From positions 1 through 24,002 of the forward strand of contig CBDULQ010000021.1 in NCBI GenBank assembly GCA_965368115.1: a stretch of 24,002 bases of DNA, read 5' to 3'. The stretch's first letter is position 1; the number at the start of each line of letters is the position of its first letter. Under the pieces are notes generated by a model. That model had not been told where the DNA came from. It saw nothing but the letters and a program-made list of their open reading frames with translations, and ran no database searches. Positions 15,913 through 22,702 of this stretch are shown here, piece after piece. The position numbers and the translations under genes are program-made. Source of the DNA: CBDULQ01 sp965368115 (GTDB lineage Bacteria; Pseudomonadota; Gammaproteobacteria; SZUA-229).

Positions 15913-16006
15913 GAGATCCCCGACAGAAGCGTTCGGGGATGACGCCGTTTTGTTACGGTTGATCTATTGAACATCGTCGTTCCCGAACGCTTCTGTCGGG
16001 AACCTC
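15913..16006. repeat. Pair of inverted REP-like palindromes between sdhA and sdhB
   Basis: Two 32-base units, 15913-15944 and 15975-16006, are inverted copies (28 of 32 positions identical), 30 bases apart. Each unit is itself a hairpin with an 8-bp stem (ATCCCCGA/TCGGGGAT in the left, GTTCCCGA/TCGGGAAC in the right) and the same 9-base loop CAGAAGCGT. All four differences fall in two stem pairs and are compensated (A-T to G-C, C-G to T-A). The right unit is preceded by GGAG, one of the tetranucleotides seen next to REP sequences, and the left by CGAG. The whole can also fold as one long hairpin. Neither gene is interrupted. Confidence 0.8.
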
Positions 16007-16038
16007 CACAACCCGGCACGCATGCCAGAGCGAATCGA

Positions 16039-17811
16039 CTAGTACACCCGCGCCTTGGGCGGAAACGACGCCACCGACAACGGTTTGGTACGCACCGGCT
16101 TGAAATCGATCTTGCGGCCCTGCATGGAATACAGGGTGTGCTTCATCCAGTTCAGGTCGTCCCGGTCGGGAAAATCGATGCGCGAATGGGCGCCGCGACT
16201 TTCTTCCCGTGCTGCGGCCGAATACACGGTGGCCAGCGCAACATCCATCAGGTTTTCCAGTTCCAGGGCTTCCACACGGGCGGTGTTGAACAGGCCGGAA
16301 TGATCGCGAATGCGCGCGTCTTTCATGCGCTCGGTCAGGGCCGCGACTTTCTCGACACCCTCTTCCATGACCTCTTTGGTGCGGAATACGCTGCAATGTT
16401 CCTCCATGGTTTTGCGCAGCTCCTTACGCAGGCCTTCCACCGATTCACCGTCACCGGTGTCGTCCCAGCGATGCAGACGCTCGTAGGCGCGCTCTGCACT
16501 GCTTTCATCCAGCGCCTGGTGATAACGGTTGTCTTTCAAATAGTCGATGATGTGATTGGCCGCAGCGCGGCCGAACACCAGGATATCCAGCAGCGAGTTG
16601 CCGCCCAGGCGATTGGCCCCGTGCACCGACACGCAGGCGCATTCACCAGCGGCATACAGACCGTTGACCACTTCTTCCGGGGTATCTTTCACCGGCATCA
16701 CCACCTGGCCGTTGCGATCGGTCGGGATGCCGCCCATGGTGTAGTGACAGGTGGGATAAACCGGTATGGGCTCCTCCGCCGGATCAATACCGAGAAAGGT
16801 AATACAGGTCTGACGAATACCGGGCAGCCGCTTCTGAATCACATCTTCGCCCAGGTGATCGAGCTTGAGCATCACGTGATCAGCGTCCAGGCCGCAACCG
16901 CGACCCTCGCGCACTTCGGTGGCAATGGCCCGACTGACCACATCGCGACTGGCCAGGTCTTTGGCTTTCGGCGCATAGCGTTCCATCATGCGCTCGCCTT
17001 CCTTGTTGACCAGATAGCCGCCTTCACCGCGCGCACCTTCGGTAATCAACATGCCACGACCGGCGATACCGGTGGGATGAAACTGCACGAACTCCATATC
17101 CTGCAACGGCACACCGGCGCGCAAGGCCATGGCCATACCATCACCGGTATTGATCAGTGCGTTGGTGGTGGTGCGGAACATCTGGCCGGCGCCGCCGGTG
17201 GCCAGCAAGGTGGTCTTGGCTTCGATGATCAGTTCTTCGCCGGTATGGATGTCGAAGATGAAGGCGCCCAGTACATTGCTTTCTTCGTCCTTGATCAGGT
17301 CGACAGCGAAGTATTCATCGAAGAAATGAGTCTTGGCACGAATGTTCTGCTGGTACAGGCTGTGCAGAATGGCATGTCCGGTGCGGTCCGCCGCCGCGCA
17401 GGTGCGCGCGGCCTGGTCGCCACCGAAATTTTGCGTCATGCCGCCAAAAGCGCGCTGGTAAATGCTGCCGTTATCGAGCCGAGAAAACGGTACACCGAAA
17501 TGTTCCAGTTCATACACCACCTTGGGTGCCGCACGACACATGTATTCGATGGCATCCTGGTCGCCCAGGTAATCGCTGCCTTTCACCGTATCGAACATGT
17601 GCCAGTGCCAGTTATCCGGTAACACGTTAGCCAGCGCCGCGTTCACTCCGCCCTGCGCCGCCACCGTATGCGAACGGGTGGGAAACACCTTGGAGACTAC
17701 GGCCACACTGGCTTCCGCTTCCGCCAGTTGCAATGCGGCGCGCAGGCCACCACCACCGGCACCGATGATCAGTGCATCGAAACGACGTCGTTGTATGTTT
17801 TTTATACTCAT
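16039..17811 (-). CDS. sdhA: Succinate dehydrogenase flavoprotein subunit
   Basis: The 590-residue subunit oxidises succinate to fumarate. The FAD-binding N-terminus reads FDALIIGAGGGGLRAAL. His48 in TRSHTVAAQGG is the covalent FAD attachment site. FHPTGIAGRGMLITEGARGEGGYLVN holds the substrate/active-site region, and GANRLGGNSLLDILVFG and the C-terminal RTKPL segment are normal. The frame extends upstream to 17958, but those residues are a shadow of sdhD. The ATG at 17811 overlaps the sdhD stop by 4 bases and gives E. coli-like length (588). Confidence 0.98.
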   Translation of the reverse strand: MSIKNIQRRRFDALIIGAGGGGLRAALQLAEAEASVAVVSKVFPTRSHTVAAQGGVNAALANVLPDNWHWHMFDTVKGSDYLGDQDAIEYMCRAAPKVVYELEHFGVPFSRLDNGSIYQRAFGGMTQNFGGDQAARTCAAADRTGHAILHSLYQQNIRAKTHFFDEYFAVDLIKDEESNVLGAFIFDIHTGEELIIEAKTTLLATGGAGQMFRTTTNALINTGDGMAMALRAGVPLQDMEFVQFHPTGIAGRGMLITEGARGEGGYLVNKEGERMMERYAPKAKDLASRDVVSRAIATEVREGRGCGLDADHVMLKLDHLGEDVIQKRLPGIRQTCITFLGIDPAEEPIPVYPTCHYTMGGIPTDRNGQVVMPVKDTPEEVVNGLYAAGECACVSVHGANRLGGNSLLDILVFGRAAANHIIDYLKDNRYHQALDESSAERAYERLHRWDDTGDGESVEGLRKELRKTMEEHCSVFRTKEVMEEGVEKVAALTERMKDARIRDHSGLFNTARVEALELENLMDVALATVYSAAAREESRGAHSRIDFPDRDDLNWMKHTLYSMQGRKIDFKPVRTKPLSVASFPPKARVY

Positions 17812-18155
17812 ATGGCCACTATCTGGAAAAGAGTACGCAGTGCCCACAGGCCACTGCCGAAAATCACCGTGATGACCAGGGTCAGCACCAGCATGCGCGA
17901 CACCACGTTGTGAACGTAATCCAGCACCACATCGCGAATACCGATCCAGGCATGCCACAACAGGGCAACCAGAAACAGTGCCAGCGCCAGGTTGTTACCC
18001 GGATAGCCGACCCAGTCGCTCCAGGTATCGGCACTGGCCAGTGGCCGTGCAATCAGCAGGGAAGCACCGAAGTAGACGATGAACACGGCGATATAGGCCG
18101 CACTAATGCGTTGAATAATCCAGGGCCTGAGCCCCTGTAACCCCGGCGCGCTCAT
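17808..18155 (-). CDS. sdhD: Succinate dehydrogenase membrane anchor SdhD
   Basis: The 115-residue protein has three membrane helices (about 15-36, 55-75 and 85-107). The signature LLWHAWIGIRDVVLDYVH contains His68 and Tyr80, matching E. coli His71 and the quinone-contacting Tyr83. With SdhC it binds heme b and ubiquinone and anchors SdhAB to the inner membrane. The longer frame to 18308 is a shadow of sdhC. The ATG at 18155 overlaps the sdhC stop by 4 bases. Confidence 0.95.
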   Translation of the reverse strand: MSAPGLQGLRPWIIQRISAAYIAVFIVYFGASLLIARPLASADTWSDWVGYPGNNLALALFLVALLWHAWIGIRDVVLDYVHNVVSRMLVLTLVITVIFGSGLWALRTLFQIVAI

Positions 18156-18535
18156 AAATAAATTCCCAGCAATATAGCAATGAAACAGATGGCCTCGAGA
18201 CCGAACACCAGCCAGGCACTCTGCCGCGCCGGTTGCTTGTCGACACCCATATCGAAATCGATGAACAGAAAGCGAATCCCGGCGAACAGGTGATGCAGCA
18301 GTGACCATAACAGCACCAGCAATGCAATCACCGCCAGGGGACTGGATAAAATTTGAGCGGCGCGCTGAAACCCCATCTGGCCACGCAACGACAGGTCCAG
18401 CAGATAAACCAGAAACGGAATGGCGATGAACATGAATACACCGGATACCCGATGCAGAAAAGAAACCACGCCCGGCAGGGGCAGACGTATTTTGATCAGA
18501 TTCAGGAAAAACGGCCGATTATCTTTTACAGCCAT
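18152..18535 (-). CDS. sdhC: Succinate dehydrogenase cytochrome b556 subunit SdhC
   Basis: The 127-residue protein has three helices. The signature RPFFLNLIKIRLPLPGVVS runs into FLHRVSG, with Ser25, His28 and Arg29 in the quinone region, and HHLFAGIRFLFID carries the probable heme ligand His82. The ATG at 18535 is preceded by AGGAGG with a 10-base spacing, the best ribosome site of the operon; an in-frame GTG seven codons earlier would lie upstream of that site. It is the first gene of the minus-strand sdh operon. Confidence 0.95.
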   Translation of the reverse strand: MAVKDNRPFFLNLIKIRLPLPGVVSFLHRVSGVFMFIAIPFLVYLLDLSLRGQMGFQRAAQILSSPLAVIALLVLLWSLLHHLFAGIRFLFIDFDMGVDKQPARQSAWLVFGLEAICFIAILLGIYL

Positions 18536-18611
18536 GGAGCTCAGTCCTCCTGGCACGGCATGCCTTCAGATTTGTTATTGTTAGCACGACACCCCTGAAA
18601 CGATTCGCATC

Positions 18612-18623
18612 AAAGGCGCCTTT
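18612..18623. promoter_or_regulatory. 12-bp palindrome, possible sdh operator
   Basis: AAAGGCGCCTTT is a perfect palindrome. On the minus strand it starts one base downstream of a TAGAAT box, a candidate -10 for sdhC, so it would span the transcription start. Both the promoter and an operator role are inference. Confidence 0.3.
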
Positions 18624-18772
18624 AATTCTAGTTCATTATTGAATTGCTGTATATTGGTCCCATATCACTGTAGCAGGTTCAACATGACCTAATCATTAAA
18701 AAAACCGGCGCAATTCGGGTGGTTATTTTTTCGTCCCCGATTATTTTATGTTTTATGCCGGCGAGATATTTC

Positions 18773-18778
18773 TATAAT
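18773..18778 (+). promoter_or_regulatory. Consensus -10 box for ygfZ
   Basis: TATAAT lies 95 bases before the ygfZ start used here. The -35 region at 16-18 bases spacing is only T-rich (TTTTAT), so promoter strength is uncertain. Confidence 0.5.
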
Positions 18779-18867
18779 AGATCGTAGAACCCGCTAGCCA
18801 GTCCGCCCCCTGCGGATATCAACAGCGCTCGCCTGCCCAGACGCAGTGCAATATGAAGGTAAAAACA

Positions 18868-19929
18868 ATGAAACCGGAATGGAAACAGTTCTTGAAAGAT
18901 GCCGGCGCGGAATTCGCCGCCGACAACGGTCACGTGGTCAGCTTCGGCAATCCGCAACGAGAACAACGCATGATTCACAGTGGCCTGGTGATCTGCGATC
19001 TGAGTCACCACGGCCTGATTTCCGCTTATGGCGATGACGCCATGAGTTTTCTGCAGGGCCAGCTGACCAACGACCTGCGTGAAGTTAACGAGCAGCACAG
19101 TCAACTGAGCGCCTATTGCACACCGAAAGGCCGCATGCTGGCCAACTTTCGGATTTTCAAACGCGAACACACCTACTATTTGCGCCTGCCGCGTGAACTG
19201 CTGGAAAACACCCTGAAACGACTCAGCATGTTCATCCTCATGTCCAAAGTGACCATGAAGGACAGCAGTGATTCACTGGTGCATTTCGGCGTTTCCGGCC
19301 CCAATGCCGAGGACACCCTGCAACAGGCGCTGGGCGCCTGCCCGACTCAGGTCGATGAAGTGACCTTTGCCGGCGGCTGCACCCTGATCCGTGTTGCCGG
19401 CCCCCATCCCCGGTTTGAAATCTACGGCGAACTGGAAACGATGAAAAGCCTGTGGGACAAACTCGATGTAGATGCCGCACCGATCGGTGTCGGCCCCTGG
19501 GAAATGCTGGACATTCTGGCCGGCACACCCACCGTGTATGCCGCCACCTCTGAAGCTTTCGTACCGCAAATGACCAATATGCAGGTCATCAACGGCGTCA
19601 ATTTCAAAAAAGGCTGTTACACCGGCCAGGAAGTGGTCGCCCGCATGCAGTACCTGGGCAAGCTGAAACGCCGCATGTATCAGGTGAGCATCGATAGCAA
19701 TGAGCCGGTACTACCCGGCGAGGCTCTGTTTGCCGCCGGTTCCAGTTCCGGCCAGGGTACCGGCACCATCGTCTCCGCCCAGCCCGATCCGGACGGCGGC
19801 TACCTGGCGCTGGCCGTCATCAACATCAGCGATGCGGATGCCGGTCAGTTGCAATTGCGCGATGCCGAAGGCCCGAACGTCAGCCTGGGCGAACTGCCCT
19901 ACAGCATTCCCGCCGACGACAAGTCCTGA
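18868..19929 (+). CDS. ygfZ: YgfZ, folate-binding Fe-S cluster protein
   Basis: The 353-residue protein belongs to the YgfZ/GcvT-like group. Visible are GDDAMSFLQGQLTNDLREV near the start, YCTPKGRMLANFRIF, and the family motif KGCYTGQEVVARMQYLGKLK (near residue 245), whose cysteine is the conserved one. In E. coli YgfZ binds folate and supports assembly or repair of certain Fe-S enzymes. The ATG at 18868 is preceded by AAGGT at 8 bases; the ATG at 18853, five codons earlier, has no ribosome site. It is divergent from sdh, whose SdhB is an Fe-S protein, and it ends at its own terminator. Confidence 0.93.
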   Translation: MKPEWKQFLKDAGAEFAADNGHVVSFGNPQREQRMIHSGLVICDLSHHGLISAYGDDAMSFLQGQLTNDLREVNEQHSQLSAYCTPKGRMLANFRIFKREHTYYLRLPRELLENTLKRLSMFILMSKVTMKDSSDSLVHFGVSGPNAEDTLQQALGACPTQVDEVTFAGGCTLIRVAGPHPRFEIYGELETMKSLWDKLDVDAAPIGVGPWEMLDILAGTPTVYAATSEAFVPQMTNMQVINGVNFKKGCYTGQEVVARMQYLGKLKRRMYQVSIDSNEPVLPGEALFAAGSSSGQGTGTIVSAQPDPDGGYLALAVINISDADAGQLQLRDAEGPNVSLGELPYSIPADDKS

Positions 19930-19934
19930 CCGCT

Positions 19935-19958
19935 CATCGGCCCGTTCGATGTTTTTTT
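19935..19958 (+). terminator. Intrinsic terminator after ygfZ
   Basis: CATCGG and TCGATG pair over 6 bp (one G-U) with a 5-base loop, followed directly by seven T. It starts 6 bases after the ygfZ stop and is immediately followed by the promoter-like block of the first HDOD gene. Confidence 0.6.
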
Positions 19959-19969
19959 GTCTACACTCA
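19959..19969 (+). promoter_or_regulatory. Promoter-like block upstream of HDOD gene 1
   Basis: GTCTACACTCA contains a TACACT -10-like hexamer. The same block with one change (GTCTATACTCA) stands before HDOD gene 3, in both cases 36 bases from G to the A of ATG. No standard -35 box is visible. Confidence 0.45.
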
Positions 19970-19999
19970 TGGGAAACCAGAATAACCGTTTCCCATGAG
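19966..19999 (+). promoter_or_regulatory. Perfect 12-bp inverted repeat enclosing the HDOD 1 start codon
   Basis: CTCATGGGAAAC (19966-19977) and GTTTCCCATGAG (19988-19999) are exact reverse complements around a 10-base loop. The right arm contains the ATG (19995-19997) and the bases just before it. As RNA it would hide the start codon; as DNA it is a dyad suited to a dimeric repressor, overlapping the -10-like box. There is no Shine-Dalgarno sequence in the loop. Confidence 0.7.
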
Positions 20000-20837
20000 C
20001 GAACAGGCCGAACACTTCTTCCAGCAACTTAAAAGCGCCGTCGAAACCGATCAGCTCAAGCTGCCGACACTGCCTGACGTGGCACTCAGCATTCGCGAGG
20101 CGGTCGACAACGAGCATCATTCGGCGCAACAGATTGCCGACATCATCAGCCACGATCCATCCCTGGCCGCACGTCTGTTGCAGCTGGCCAACAGCCCGCT
20201 ATATCGTTGCCGAGGCGAAATCGACAACCTGCAGATGGCGGTCACCCGGCTCGGCGTACGCATTGTCCGCGACCTGGTCACCACCCTCGCCCTGCGCCAG
20301 ATGTTCGAAACCGATTCACCGGTACTGGACCAGCATTTTCGCGAACTCTGGACGTGCAGCGTCAAAATCGCCGCCATCTGCCGCATGCTGGCCAGCGAAC
20401 TCGAGCATCTCGATACAGAACAGGCGTTGCTGGCGGGATTGATTCATAACATCGGCGCCCTGCCTATCATCGTCCTGGCAGAACGCGATCCGGCATTGAT
20501 CGATGATCGCCAGCGCCTTCATCAACTCACACTGCAGTTACAGAACTCGGTGGGTGAAATGATTCTTAAATTCTGGCGCTTCCCGGAAAGCCTGATCCGC
20601 GTGGTCGGTGAATTCAGTGACGTCGACGTCAGCAAGCGCGAGGCGGATTATGTCGATCTGGTGCGCATCGCCCTGCTCTACAACGAACTGGAAACCAGCG
20701 CATCCGAACCGGACCAGGATCAACGCATGAACCAGGCCCTGGAACACCTGGGTATTCGCCATGACAGCAAACTACTGTCGATGGATGAACGACGTCACTC
20801 CATCGACGCCACCGTACAGTCATTAATGGTGCTCTGA
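19995..20837 (+). CDS. HDOD-domain protein, tandem copy 1
   Basis: The 280-residue protein is a single HDOD domain with a short tail. It has KLPTLPDVALSIREAV, DPSLAARLLQLANSPLY, MAVTRLGVRIVRDLV, and GLIHNIGALP, where the HD pair is His151-Asn152. HDOD domains are relatives of HD phosphohydrolases lacking a full metal site, found in signalling proteins. No receiver, GGDEF, EAL or kinase domain is attached. It matches copy 3 at 105 of the first 160 residues without gaps (hand count). The C-terminus ends VQSLMVL, a tail shared in outline by all three copies. Copy 2 begins 2 bases after its stop. The start codon lies inside a perfect inverted repeat. Substrate and partner are unknown. Confidence 0.88.
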   Translation: MSEQAEHFFQQLKSAVETDQLKLPTLPDVALSIREAVDNEHHSAQQIADIISHDPSLAARLLQLANSPLYRCRGEIDNLQMAVTRLGVRIVRDLVTTLALRQMFETDSPVLDQHFRELWTCSVKIAAICRMLASELEHLDTEQALLAGLIHNIGALPIIVLAERDPALIDDRQRLHQLTLQLQNSVGEMILKFWRFPESLIRVVGEFSDVDVSKREADYVDLVRIALLYNELETSASEPDQDQRMNQALEHLGIRHDSKLLSMDERRHSIDATVQSLMVL

Positions 20838-20839
20838 CC

Positions 20840-21676
20840 ATGCAACAGAACGTTGAACAGCTTCTGCAGCGCATTCTTCAGCAAGTCAGTACCGAACAGT
20901 TGAAGCTGCCGTCGTTGCCGGATATCGCATTACAGGTTAAAGCCTGCTGTGATGACCATCAGGCCGACAGTGCCAGTGTCGCCGAAGTGATCAGCCAGGA
21001 CCCGGCCATCACCGCCCGCCTGATGCAGCTCGCCAACAGCGCGTTTTATCAAACCCGCAATCAGGTCGACAGCCTGTCGACGGCGATTACCCGTCTCGGG
21101 TTGCGCATGGTGCGCGACCTCGCGGTCACCCTGGCCATGCGCCAGCTTTACCAGGCACCGAACGACATATTACAGGAGCGTTTGCAGGAACTGTGGCTGG
21201 CCGGCGTCAAAACCGCTGCGCTGGCGCGCACCCTGAGCCGCCCACAGGCCGGACTGGATGCAGAGCAGGCGATGATCGCCGGTCTGCTCCACAATATCGG
21301 CGCCCTACCGGTGCTGTTGCAGGCCGCCGCGGACGAACAGATCATCGAAGATCCGGCGTTGCTGGCACAGGTGATTCACTGCTGCCAGGGCAAGGTCGGC
21401 GCCTATATGTTCCGCCACTGGCAGTTCCCGGAATACATGACCGACATTGCCCTGTATTGCTACGATTTCGAACGCCGTCATCCGGGTTCGGCAGACTATC
21501 TGGATATCGTCCAGGCGGCACTGGTGGAAGGCAGTATTTTTACCGGACTGGAATGTCCCCAGGACTGGTCCAGCATACCCGCCTTCGACAAACTGCATAT
21601 CGATACCGATGTGCATGTACTGGAAATCGAAGATAACCGACTGATGTTCGAAGAAACTCAGTCTGTTCTGATATAG
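20840..21676 (+). CDS. HDOD-domain protein, tandem copy 2 (diverged, cysteine-richer)
   Basis: The 278-residue paralogue aligns with copies 1 and 3 without gaps through residue 160 (KLPSLPDIALQV, DPAITARLMQLANSAFY, ITRLGLRMVRDL, GLLHNIGALP with His151-Asn152). It is the most diverged of the three. It has two Cys-Cys pairs absent from the others (residues 36-37 and 180-181) plus Cys206 and Cys238. It starts 2 bases after copy 1 with no clear ribosome site, so it probably depends on coupling to copy 1. The tail ends TQSVLI. Function is unknown; a redox or metal-responsive variant is speculation. Confidence 0.86.
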   Translation: MQQNVEQLLQRILQQVSTEQLKLPSLPDIALQVKACCDDHQADSASVAEVISQDPAITARLMQLANSAFYQTRNQVDSLSTAITRLGLRMVRDLAVTLAMRQLYQAPNDILQERLQELWLAGVKTAALARTLSRPQAGLDAEQAMIAGLLHNIGALPVLLQAAADEQIIEDPALLAQVIHCCQGKVGAYMFRHWQFPEYMTDIALYCYDFERRHPGSADYLDIVQAALVEGSIFTGLECPQDWSSIPAFDKLHIDTDVHVLEIEDNRLMFEETQSVLI

Positions 21677-21677
21677 C

Positions 21678-21688
21678 GTCTATACTCA
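21678..21688 (+). promoter_or_regulatory. Promoter-like block upstream of HDOD gene 3
   Basis: GTCTATACTCA carries a good -10-like hexamer TATACT (21681-21686), right after the copy 2 stop. It is 36 bases before the ATG, the same distance as the matching block before copy 1. A -35 box is not evident. Confidence 0.45.
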
Positions 21689-21713
21689 ATAGAAAAAATA
21701 TTCTGGAACCTTC

Positions 21714-22553
21714 ATGAACGAAAAAGCCGAACAATTTTATCAACAGCTAAAACAGGCGGTCGAATCCGATCAACTGGTGCTGCCCACCCTGCCCGAAGTC
21801 GCACTGAAAATTCGCGAAGCGGTGGAAAGCGAAAATACATCGGCACAACAGATCGCTGATACCCTGAGTCAGGATGCCTCCCTGTCGGCACGTCTGATCC
21901 AGGTCGCCAACAGTCCCCTGTATCGCACCCGTAACCCCATCGAAGACCTACAAATGGCCGTGACCCGACTCGGCATTCGAATGGTCCGCGACCTGGTTAT
22001 CAGCCTCGCCATGAAACAGATTTATCAGGCCACATCCGATGTGCTCGATCACCACTTCCGTAACGCCTGGAATACCGCGGTTGAAGTGGCCGCCATCTGC
22101 CGTATGTTCGCCACCACAGTGCCCGGCATGAATGCTGAACAGGCGCTGCTCGCCGGCCTTATCCACAACATCGGTGCGCTACCGATTCTGGTGATGGCGG
22201 AAGACGATGACGACCTGTTCAACGATTCGGATGCGCTTGAAGAGATGATCTGGACACTACAGGGCCGGGTCGGCGCCATGATTCTTAAAAACTGGAACTT
22301 CGCCGAACCGCTGGTCGAAGTCGCCACCCACGCCCACGATTTCAGTTACGACCATTCCGGCGGGCCGGGGCTGGTCGATCTGGTACAAACATCGTTACTG
22401 CAGGGTCATCATGTCCCTGATCAATATTCACCGGCCGACTGGAGCCAGGTGGCGGCGTTCTCCAAACTGGGCATGGACAGCGACGTCAACATCATCGAAA
22501 TCGAAGAAAACCAGGAAATCATCGAAAATACCAAACAGTCTTTGCTGATATAG
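21714..22553 (+). CDS. HDOD-domain protein, tandem copy 3
   Basis: The 279-residue protein is closest to copy 1: VLPTLPEVALKIREAV, SLSARLIQVANSPLY, MAVTRLGIRMVRDLV, and GLIHNIGALP at 147-156, again His-Asn in place of His-Asp. The region after 160 is more acidic (MAEDDDDLFNDSDALEE). The tail ends TKQSLLI. GGA lies 10 bases before the ATG in CTGGAACCTTC. A good terminator follows 13 bases after the stop, closing the cluster. As with the other copies, no partner domain is fused and the target is unknown. Confidence 0.88.
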   Translation: MNEKAEQFYQQLKQAVESDQLVLPTLPEVALKIREAVESENTSAQQIADTLSQDASLSARLIQVANSPLYRTRNPIEDLQMAVTRLGIRMVRDLVISLAMKQIYQATSDVLDHHFRNAWNTAVEVAAICRMFATTVPGMNAEQALLAGLIHNIGALPILVMAEDDDDLFNDSDALEEMIWTLQGRVGAMILKNWNFAEPLVEVATHAHDFSYDHSGGPGLVDLVQTSLLQGHHVPDQYSPADWSQVAAFSKLGMDSDVNIIEIEENQEIIENTKQSLLI

Positions 22554-22566
22554 GCATTTTTCTCCA

Positions 22567-22595
22567 CCCTGCGCTACGGCGCAGGGATCTCTTTT
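22567..22595 (+). terminator. Intrinsic terminator after the HDOD cluster
   Basis: CCCTGCGC and GCGCAGGG form a perfect 8-bp stem closed by a C(TACG)G loop, a UNCG-type stable tetraloop, followed by ATCTCTTTT. The T-run is interrupted but the stem is strong. The rest of the gap to the glycosyltransferase gene holds nothing clear. Confidence 0.72.
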
Positions 22596-22702
22596 GTGAC
22601 TCCGGTCGCTTTTTCCATCCCAAAAGCAACACTCCCGCTCATATAGCCTTAAGATTGAAATCCGCCTGAAGGCCAGGCATGGAGTTAAGCTGCAGGATTT
22701 TT

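Larger units (their letters stand above)
18536..18867. promoter_or_regulatory. Divergent intergenic region between sdhC and ygfZ
   Basis: This 332-base AT-richer stretch has no gene and must hold the sdh and ygfZ promoters. Visible items are a consensus TATAAT facing ygfZ (18773-18778), a 12-bp palindrome near sdhC (18612-18623) next to a TAGAAT box facing sdh (18625-18630), an exact tandem TTTTATG repeat (18744-18757), and an A-run/T-run stem candidate around 18698-18729. No confident -35 box was found on either strand. Confidence 0.6.

Noticed and set aside
15967..17622. 551-codon open frame on the plus strand
   Set aside because: It is antisense to sdhA, whose product is unmistakable; the translation has no family features and its length follows from GC-biased codons on the other strand.
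19995..22553. HDOD trio as active HD-GYP phosphodiesterases
   Set aside because: There is no GYP motif and the metal-binding HD pair is His-Asn.
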